From: Kofleriaceae bacterium
GTDB lineage: Bacteria; Myxococcota_A; Polyangia; Haliangiales; Haliangiaceae
DNA length: 49,210 bases
Reading direction: 5' to 3'
Assembly (NCBI GenBank): GCA_013368795.1
Contig: JABFXX010000144.1
Span: 1-49,210 of the forward strand
Both the position numbers and the translations under genes were made by a program. Each line of letters starts with the position of its first letter. Positions within the stretch are counted from its first letter, which is position 1. The notes beneath the pieces were generated by a model. The model did not search any database, was not told the origin of the DNA, and worked only from the letters and a program-made list of their open reading frames with translations. Shown in pieces: positions 32,009 through 38,700 of this stretch.

Positions 32009-32021
32009 TTGTCGTCGACAA
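32009..32021 (+). promoter_or_regulatory. Palindrome between the two paralogous lipoprotein genes
   Basis: TTGTCGTCGACAA is a perfect 6-1-6 palindrome, 44 bases before the second paralog's GTG. Flanking TGTCA (32002) and TGACA (32027) extend the dyad loosely. It is positioned as an operator or promoter-proximal site for the second gene. No matching site was seen before the first paralog. Confidence 0.4.
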
Positions 32022-32064
32022 TCCGATGACAACATCGTGACGCGACTCGATTAGACTGACTGCC

Positions 32065-33201
32065 GTGCGGCGGGTGTTCGTTCTCGGTTTCGCGGCGAGC
32101 GTTGCCACCTCGTGCGCCTCGTCGCCGCCTCCTCGGGATCCGCGTGCAATCGCCGCCGAGACGACCACCGACGATCCGCCGGTGGCGCCGCTGCGATCGC
32201 AGGTCGCGCTCCTCCCGCGTCCGCCGTTCGACCCGTCGGCGTACCTGCCGGACTTCCACGACGAGCTGCGCTGGCCGCTGTCTCCGACGAGCCATCCGAG
32301 CCTCGAGCCGCGCTTCGCGATCGCACAGGCACTCGCACAGCCTGGTGTCGGCTGGATCGATCTGTGCGGCCTGGGCGCGCAGAACCGCTACGGCGGTAAC
32401 AAGGACGTGCTGTCGTACCTGCGCGGCTGGTGCAACGCGATCAAGGGCGACGTCGACGCCGCGTGCACGCATCTCGTTCCGCTCGTCGGCTCGACCACGC
32501 GCGGCATGACCGATGCCGTGAAGATCGACCTCTCGAACATTCTCGCGGACCAGGGCGATGCAGAGAAGGCAGAGCACTGGATCAACCGCCACCACATTCG
32601 CGACGTCGAGGTGCTCGATCGGCTCGCCGCGAACTACGTCGAGGTCGGAACGGTGAGGGATGCCGCGACGATCAACCGCCTCGCCATGGACACCGACGAC
32701 CAGGCGACGATGGCGACTCGCTGCACGCGGATGACCCGACAGATCGCGCTCGCCGGCAACCCCAGCAACGTGATGATCGACGCGGTGAAGCAGCTCGCGA
32801 CCTCGAAGGGCAAGATCGCCGATCCGACGTGCGAGAAGCTGGTGCACAAGCTCGAGTGCTGGACGGCGAACGGCACGCACGAGTGCGATGCGTACTGGCA
32901 TGACGTCGGCATCGACACCGACGTGTCGACGATGATCTGGCTGTACCGCAGCTGGCCGCGCGCGCGGACCTACGAGGACTGGCGCAGGCTCGCCGACAGC
33001 GCGACGCTGGTGGTTCGCTTACCGGGCGCGGCCGCGTTCGCGCTCTCTGCGATGGACAACGCGATCCGCGAGGCGGGCTTCTGTAGCGAGAACATCAAGG
33101 AGTGGCTCGACTACAACGAGGTGATGTTCAGGATCAGCCGCGCCAATGCACCGGAGGTCGACGCTCACTACAAGCAACTGGTCGACCGCTGCCGCCTATA
33201 G
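32065..33201 (+). CDS. Repeat-helical lipoprotein, second of a tandem paralogous pair
   Basis: 378 residues with a GTG start. Signal peptide VRRVFVLGFAASVATSC with lipobox ATSC. Shares the whole layout of the upstream gene product: ELRWPLSPTSHPSLEPRFAI, QPGVGWIDLCGLGAQNRYGG, YLRGWCNAIKGDVDAACTHL, AEHWINRHHIRDVEVLDRL, YVEVGT, MATRCTRM, and a C-terminal helix with several conserved Cys and Trp. The linker lacks the poly-Pro run. The pair arose by tandem duplication and then diverged substantially. No enzyme motif. Confidence 0.8.
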   Translation: MRRVFVLGFAASVATSCASSPPPRDPRAIAAETTTDDPPVAPLRSQVALLPRPPFDPSAYLPDFHDELRWPLSPTSHPSLEPRFAIAQALAQPGVGWIDLCGLGAQNRYGGNKDVLSYLRGWCNAIKGDVDAACTHLVPLVGSTTRGMTDAVKIDLSNILADQGDAEKAEHWINRHHIRDVEVLDRLAANYVEVGTVRDAATINRLAMDTDDQATMATRCTRMTRQIALAGNPSNVMIDAVKQLATSKGKIADPTCEKLVHKLECWTANGTHECDAYWHDVGIDTDVSTMIWLYRSWPRARTYEDWRRLADSATLVVRLPGAAAFALSAMDNAIREAGFCSENIKEWLDYNEVMFRISRANAPEVDAHYKQLVDRCRL

Positions 33202-33292
33202 CACCACGCCTGGCCTGCGATGCGTGCGTGGGCGCTTCTCGCGGTGTCGTGGGCCACGCGACGCGGGCGGCGCCCAGCGACACTTCGGTCCC

Positions 33293-33350
33293 TGCATCGC
33301 CGCCGGTTCGATTGACGAACGCTCGCCGACGGCGATGCAGAGCCTGACAA
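33293..33350 (+). repeat. Hairpin-forming intergenic repeat, copy 1
   Basis: The ends form a perfect 10-base inverted repeat, TGCATCGCCG (33293-33302) and CGGCGATGCA (33330-33339). A nested inner stem GTTCG-ATTGA-CGAAC (33306-33320) sits between them, and the tail AGAGCCTGACAA follows. The nested stems resemble a REP/BIME-like palindromic unit or a small structured RNA. Confidence 0.65.
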
Positions 33351-33395
33351 TCCGTCGCCCGCCGCGAGGCTGGACGGGGATACATGCTCGGCCAC

Positions 33396-33456
33396 TGCAC
33401 CGCCGCCGGTTTCGTTTGACGAACGCTGGGCCGACGGCGATGCAGAGCCTTGCAAA
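33396..33456 (+). repeat. Hairpin-forming intergenic repeat, copy 2
   Basis: Same order as copy 1, 103 bases downstream: TGCACCGCCG (33396-33405) pairs with CGGCGATGCA (33435-33444) with one mismatch. The inner stem is GTTTCG-TTTGA-CGAAC, and the tail is AGAGCCTTGCAAA. Sequence between the arms varies slightly in length while the arms are kept. Confidence 0.65.
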
Positions 33457-33753
33457 CCTGGGGATCGCGGCTACGGCACTTCGAGAAGGGCACAGGACAG
33501 CCGCCGCATCCGTGATTTGCGTTAACAGCAACCGATGGGCCACGCGTACCGAGCGGCCAACTCGCAGGATTCGCTCGATCCGACCGGCGCCCAGTCCGAG
33601 CGCTGGCGGCAAGTCCAGCCAGCGAACGGCAACCGGACAAGCCATGCAAACTGTCGGATACACCCGCGAATTCGTGCCGATTCCCACGCCCCCGAGGGAA
33701 GGTGTCCGGCGGTCGACCAGTATCCCGCTACTCTAGTCGAGCTTCGAGAACGT

Positions 33754-33930
33754 CTAGCGATGGCCGCGGTGGCGGCCGCGGCCGTTATGGACGCAGGCGT
33801 AGCCATCCCAGTGATGCGCCGGCGGACACGAGCGAACGCGGGCGCTGCTGCGAGCCGGGCGCGTGCGAACGATGCACGCCGACAGCGACGCGAGCATCAC
33901 GAACAAGATCATGAGCGAGAACAGCCTCAT
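33754..33930 (-). CDS. Tiny His/Arg-rich lipoprotein
   Basis: 58 residues. The signal peptide MRLFSLMILFVMLASLSAC ends in a perfect lipobox (LSAC). The mature part is short and basic: RTRPARSSARVRSCPPAHHW, then DGYACVHNGRGRHRGHR, with two Cys and a His/Gly/Arg tail that could bind metal or polyanions. An ATG one codon earlier (33933) is equally possible. Small CPP-HHWDG proteins of this sort are familiar from myxobacteria, as best I recall. Function unknown. Confidence 0.7.
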   Translation of the reverse strand: MRLFSLMILFVMLASLSACIVRTRPARSSARVRSCPPAHHWDGYACVHNGRGRHRGHR

Positions 33931-34045
33931 CATCCGTCGATCGTAGGCGCACACCCGGGGGCGATGCCACCGCTCGTGTATGACGAATCGTTAAGCCGCG
34001 ACGCGTGCGACTTTCCTGCAACCAAACCGCGCGCAACACCCACCG

Positions 34046-34432
34046 CTACGAGGGTGTGACCGCCGCCACCGTCGCGCCGACGTGCTTCTCGACGGCGCGG
34101 ACCAGCTCGGTGTTCGAGAATGGCTTCGCCAAAAAGCCGTTCGCGCCGACCTCCTGCGCTTTTCGGGCGGCGTGCTCCGCCGCGGTGACGACGATGATGG
34201 GTGCGCGTGTGGTGTCGCGGTAACGCGCCTGGTATTCGGCGGCGAACTCGGCGCCCGACATCACCGGCATACGCATGTCGAGCAAGATCAGGTCGGGCAT
34301 CGTTGCCGCGATGTGGTCGAGGCCATCTAACCCGTTCTCCGCGGTCTGCACGCGGTACCCGTGCATTTCCAGAACAAGCGAGACAAGAGCCCGCAGCGAG
34401 ATGTCGTCCTCGATGACAAGCACCGTGCTCAC
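34046..34432 (-). CDS. Single-domain response regulator (CheY-like)
   Basis: 128 residues with a GTG start, receiver only: VLVIEDDISLRALV (acidic pocket), phospho-Asp in LILLDMRMPVMSG, Thr in IIVVTAAEH and switch Lys in FLAKPFSNTELV. No output domain. Its start overlaps the dehydrogenase stop as GTGA, so the two are translationally coupled. The divergent giant kinase has no receiver of its own, making this a plausible phosphotransfer partner (inference from position). Confidence 0.94.
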   Translation of the reverse strand: MSTVLVIEDDISLRALVSLVLEMHGYRVQTAENGLDGLDHIAATMPDLILLDMRMPVMSGAEFAAEYQARYRDTTRAPIIVVTAAEHAARKAQEVGANGFLAKPFSNTELVRAVEKHVGATVAAVTPS

Positions 34433-35628
34433 GACGAGCCTCCCTGTTTTAGCTCCGGCTTGAGGATGACCTTCGTGCAGCCGTCAATCCGCTGCTCGAA
34501 CATCGCATAGGCCTCGGGCGCAGCTTCGAGCGGCAGGCGGTGACTGACCAGAAAGCTCGGCTTGGCGCGGCGCGCGACGATCATATCGCGCAGCTGAGGC
34601 GCGAACCGGATCACCGGCGTTTGTCCCATCCCGAGAGACAAGCTCTTCTCCCATAGCTTGCCGAACGACAGCGAGAACTCGCCTCGCTTTGCGTGTGGGT
34701 TGATGCCTCCTGGATCGTTCGAGACGTAGAGTCCGACCGCGCCGATACGGCCGGTCGGATTGACCAGACGGATCAGGTCTTCGATCACGCGCGCAGGATT
34801 CTCGGCGTTGGGATCGGACCAATCGATCGCCTGATAGCCGACCGCTTCGATCCCACACATGACGCCGGGCATCTTTTCCTCGCCGGGGTGAAGCCTGCGA
34901 CCGGCGCGGCGCGCCTCGTAGATCTGCTCGACCGGATCGCCGGCCCGGAAGTCGATCGGTGTGCAACCGATCTCCAGCGCCTTCGCCAGCCGCTCCTCGA
35001 TCCAGTCGACGACGTAGATCTCGCTCGCGCTCCGCAGCACCGCGCAGTACGCCGCGAGCAGACCTACCGGTCCAGCGCCGAACACCGCCACGGTGCTACC
35101 GGCGGTGACGCCGGCGAGCTCGTTCGCGTACCAGCCCGTCGGGAACACGTCCGCGAGCAGCACGAAATCATCTTCCCAGGCATCGTGCGGCGTTCCCGGC
35201 ATCACGAGACAGTTGCGGTCGCCGAACGGAACGCGCAGGTACTCGGCCTGCGCGCCTCGATAGGTGCCGAGCCCGACATATCCGTATGCGCCGCCGACTG
35301 ACTTCGGATCGATCGCGAGGCATGCCGAGGTAAAGCCGCGGGCGCAGTTGAAGCACACGCCGCACGAGATGTTGAACGGCACGAGCACGCGGTCACCTTT
35401 GCGGACGGCGGTCACTGCGGAACCCGTCTCCTCGACGACACCCAGCGGCTCGTGCCCGAGCACCATGCCCTCGGCAGGCGCTGTTCGTGCGTTGTACATG
35501 TGCAAGTCGCTGCCGCAGATCGCGGCCGACGTGACACGGATGATCACATCGGTCGGTGCTTCGATGCGGGGATCGGGGACGTTCGCGACCACGACCTGCC
35601 GAAGGCCTCGCAGGACTACCGCCCGCAC
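34429..35628 (-). CDS. Zinc alcohol dehydrogenase, glutathione-independent formaldehyde dehydrogenase-like
   Basis: I chose the GTG at 35628 because AGGAG lies 8 bases upstream and the protein then starts VRAVVLRGLRQVVVANVPDP, as the family does. 399 residues. Catalytic zinc: ICGSDLHMY with GHEPLGVVE. Structural-zinc region: CGVCFNCARGFTSAC, where one Cys is shifted or absent against the classic four. GGAYGYVGLGTYRGAQAEYL is typical of the Pseudomonas FdhA group, as is FGKLWEKSLSLGMGQTPV. NAD fold: VAVFGAGPVGLLAAY. Predicted NAD-dependent oxidation of formaldehyde or short aldehydes. Coupled to a response regulator gene. Confidence 0.9.
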   Translation of the reverse strand: MRAVVLRGLRQVVVANVPDPRIEAPTDVIIRVTSAAICGSDLHMYNARTAPAEGMVLGHEPLGVVEETGSAVTAVRKGDRVLVPFNISCGVCFNCARGFTSACLAIDPKSVGGAYGYVGLGTYRGAQAEYLRVPFGDRNCLVMPGTPHDAWEDDFVLLADVFPTGWYANELAGVTAGSTVAVFGAGPVGLLAAYCAVLRSASEIYVVDWIEERLAKALEIGCTPIDFRAGDPVEQIYEARRAGRRLHPGEEKMPGVMCGIEAVGYQAIDWSDPNAENPARVIEDLIRLVNPTGRIGAVGLYVSNDPGGINPHAKRGEFSLSFGKLWEKSLSLGMGQTPVIRFAPQLRDMIVARRAKPSFLVSHRLPLEAAPEAYAMFEQRIDGCTKVILKPELKQGGSS

Positions 35629-35746
35629 GAAATGCGCTCCTCGATTCGTCGGCTCACACAGCCAAACGATGCAAGCAGTGCACCGTGCGACGTGCGAGGA
35701 GTTTCGTTTTTGTTTTCCGAACGAACTGCGGGAGGTAGCCATCCCT
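35629..35746 (+). promoter_or_regulatory. Divergent promoter region, T-rich
   Basis: This 118-base gap separates the dehydrogenase/regulator unit from the giant kinase gene. It holds a T-rich run unusual for this DNA (35701-35717) and an inverted repeat TTCGTT (35703-35708) / AACGAA (35720-35725). GGAGGT at 35731-35736 is the kinase gene's Shine-Dalgarno. No clear -35/-10 or sigma-54 core was found. Confidence 0.45.
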
Positions 35747-38700
35747 ATGGTAGTGGGCGTCGCCGCAGAGCGCTTCGAGCTCGTGCAGCTCCTTCAGTAC
35801 GGCGAGGAGGTGTCGCTCAGCCGAGCTCGTCGCCTGTCCGATGGTCAGATCGTACTGCTCGAAATCCCGCACGCAGACGTCTCGCGCTCGGGGGAACGAT
35901 TGCAGCACGAGCTCGAGATCGCGCGCATGCTCGATCCGGCAACCGCGCTTCACCCCGTCGAGCTGAGTACGTTCGCGCACGCGCCCGTCTTGGTGTTCGA
36001 CGATTTCAGTGGAACGCCGCTCGCGGACCTGCTCGCCGCACCAATGGACGTGGAGCTCGCGCTCGAGATTGCGAGTGCGGTCGCCGCAAGCCTGGTCAGC
36101 ATTCATCGCCGCGGCATCGTTCATTGCCACATCGATCCACAGCACATCCTCTTCGATCGGCAGACCCGGGAAGCAAAGCTCGCGGGGTTCGGCAATGCCA
36201 CTGCGTTGCACGGCGAGCACTGGGCGCTCGTGGGTCACATCGAAGGCTCGCTCCCGTACGTGTCACCCGAACAGACGGGACATCTCGATCGCCCGGTCGA
36301 TGCGCGCTCGGACCTCTACTCGCTGGGCGTGATCCTCTACGAGATGCTGATGGGTGTGCGCCCGTTCGACGCGGACGACGCCGCGGGTTGGGTGTATTGC
36401 CACGTCTCCCGCCTGCCGATGCCGCCGTCGCTGATCACGCCGCGGGTGCCCACGCTGGTCTCGGATCTGGTGATGAAGCTGCTCGCGAAGCTGCCCGAGG
36501 AGCGCTATCAGACCGCCGCCGGCCTCGCACGTGATCTGCGTCGCTGCCTCGACGATTGGCGCGCCACCTCCGCGATCCCGACGTTCGAGCTCGGCCGCAA
36601 CGACGTTTCAGGCAAGCTGCAGATCCCGAAGAAGCTGTACGGCCGTCGCCGCGACACCGAGCGGCTCGGGCGCATGCTGCGAACGGTCGCGACCCGCGGC
36701 TCGTGCGGCATCGTGCTCGTGTCCGGTGCGCCGGGGCTCGGCAAGGCATCGCTCGCCCGATCGGTCGAGGATGTCGTCGTGCGCATGGGCGGCAGGTTCG
36801 GAGCGGGCTCGTTCGCCGACAACGATGCGCCAGCCCCGTACTCGGCGATCGCGCACGCGCTCGAGGAAGTCGTGTCGAACCTGCAGTGCGAACGAGCGGA
36901 CCGGCGCGCCGCGTCGCGGGATCGACTCGCCGAAGCGCTCGGGCCGATCGCGCAGCTCGTCGTCGATCTGGTCCCGTCGCTCGAGACGCTCCTTGGCAAG
37001 CAGCCGCCGGTTCCTGAAATCCCGCTCGCCGAGGCACGCGACCGATTCTTCCTGGTGATCAGGCGGTTCATCGGTGGCCTGTCGGCGAAGGGGCACGCGG
37101 TCGTGCTGTTCCTCGACGACCTGCAGCGCGCCGATGCCGCGAGCCTCGAGCTCGTCGACCACCTGGTGACGCACGCGGATGGCACGTGCATGCTCGTGAT
37201 CGCGGCCTACCGCGACGACGACTCGGTCACGAGCGATCATCCGGTGCGCTCGTTCGTGCGCGAGCTGGGCAAGCGGGCACAGCTCTTCGAGCACCTCGTG
37301 CTGTCACCACTCGCGCACGCCGACGTCGCCGAGCTGTGTGCAGACACATTCGGCCGGGATCCGAATGCAGAGCTCGCGCGGCTCGTCTGGCAGCGAACCG
37401 GCGGCAATCCGCTGTCGATCATGCAGCTGCTCGGCGAGCTACATCGCGACCGTCGGCTCTGGTTCGACGAGCAGCACGGCGCCTGGCAGTGGGACCTCGC
37501 AGGCGTGTCGAGTCTTCGGGACGACATCGTCGACCGCACGCTCGCGCGGATCCACACGCTGTCTCCACCGGCGCGCGAGGTGCTCGAGCTCGTTGCATAC
37601 CTCGGCATGCAGTTCGACGCCGACACGCTGGCCCTGTTCACGGATGCGCCGCCCGGGCCCAGCCTCGACGAACTGCTCGACGCCGGGCTCGTCTCCTCGG
37701 TCGGCACCGGCTATCGCTTCGTTCACGCTCGCATCCGCGAGGCGATCTACACGAGCGTGCCGCCGGAGCGTCGCGCCGCGCTCCACGCCCTCATCGGGCT
37801 ACGACTCCGCGATCGATTGCCCGCCGACGAGCTCGGGCACCGTGTGTTCGAGGTTGCCGGGCAGATCAATCGCGGCATCGAGGTGGTGCAAGACCGTTGC
37901 GAGCGCACGCGGGTGGCGGAGCTCGAGCTGCGCGCGGGGCGTGCAGCGGCCGCGTCGAGCGCGTTTGCCACGGCCACGACGTATCTCGCGACCGGCATCC
38001 GCCTGCTCGACGCGGCTGCGTGGGAGGATCACCACGAGCTCGCATTCGCACTTCACCTCGAGCTCGCGCGGAGCGAGCTGGCGCAATCGCACTTCGCGGA
38101 GGTCGCCCGAGCGGTCGAGCTGTTGCTCGCCCACGTCCACAGCGCCCGTGCTCGCCGGGCCGTCGAGCGCCTGCTCATCGACGACCATCTGTCGCGCAAC
38201 GAAGTAGCACCGGCGCTGGACATCGCGTTCCACACGCTCGCGCAGCTCGGGATCCAGCTGAACCCACATCCATCGCTCGACGAGCTCGCAGCGGCTCGAC
38301 GGGACGTGGTGGCCGAGCTGGGCGCCCGCCCGATCGAAGCGCTCGTCGACCTACCGCTCCTCACCGACCCGGATCTCGCCGACGCACTCGAGATCTTGTG
38401 TGCCGTGTCGCCGGCAGCGTACCTCCGCGATCCGGCACTTCACTGTCTTGTCTCGTCGCACGTCGTCATTCTGTCGATCCGGCACGGCGTCACCGGCGCG
38501 TCGGCGCATGGATTTGCCGCCTACGCGCACGCGCTCGCATCGACGTATCGAGTGCGCGAGGAGGCTCGTCGCTTCGCGGGGCTCGCGCGGCAACTGCTCG
38601 AGCACCACGGCTTCCTCGCGCACGCCGGCAAGACTTTGATGATGCTGGCGTTCACGGCGCCTCGCCTGTCAGGCCTCGGGGCTGCGCTCGAGCTCCAGCG

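Larger units (their letters stand above)
33202..33753 (+). other. 552-base stretch without a convincing gene
   Basis: Several short open frames cross this stretch on both strands, but none has a Shine-Dalgarno, a family match or a coding-like third-position pattern. It contains two copies of a hairpin-forming repeat (33293-33350 and 33396-33456), and base composition falls toward the right end (33500-33740). It looks like an intergenic repeat zone or the remains of a decayed gene. Confidence 0.55.

Noticed and set aside
33293-33456. CRISPR array
   Set aside because: Only two copies, imperfect, with nested palindromes and a 45-base gap; no cas genes.
33134-33687. Several 160-200 codon frames on both strands in the 33.2-33.7 kb gap
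   Set aside because: No ribosome binding site, no domain, and their apparent peptide repeats derive from the DNA hairpin repeat.
35264-35746. Longer N-terminus for the giant kinase
   Set aside because: 161 codons antisense to the dehydrogenase gene; GGAGGT before the ATG at 35747 fits better.
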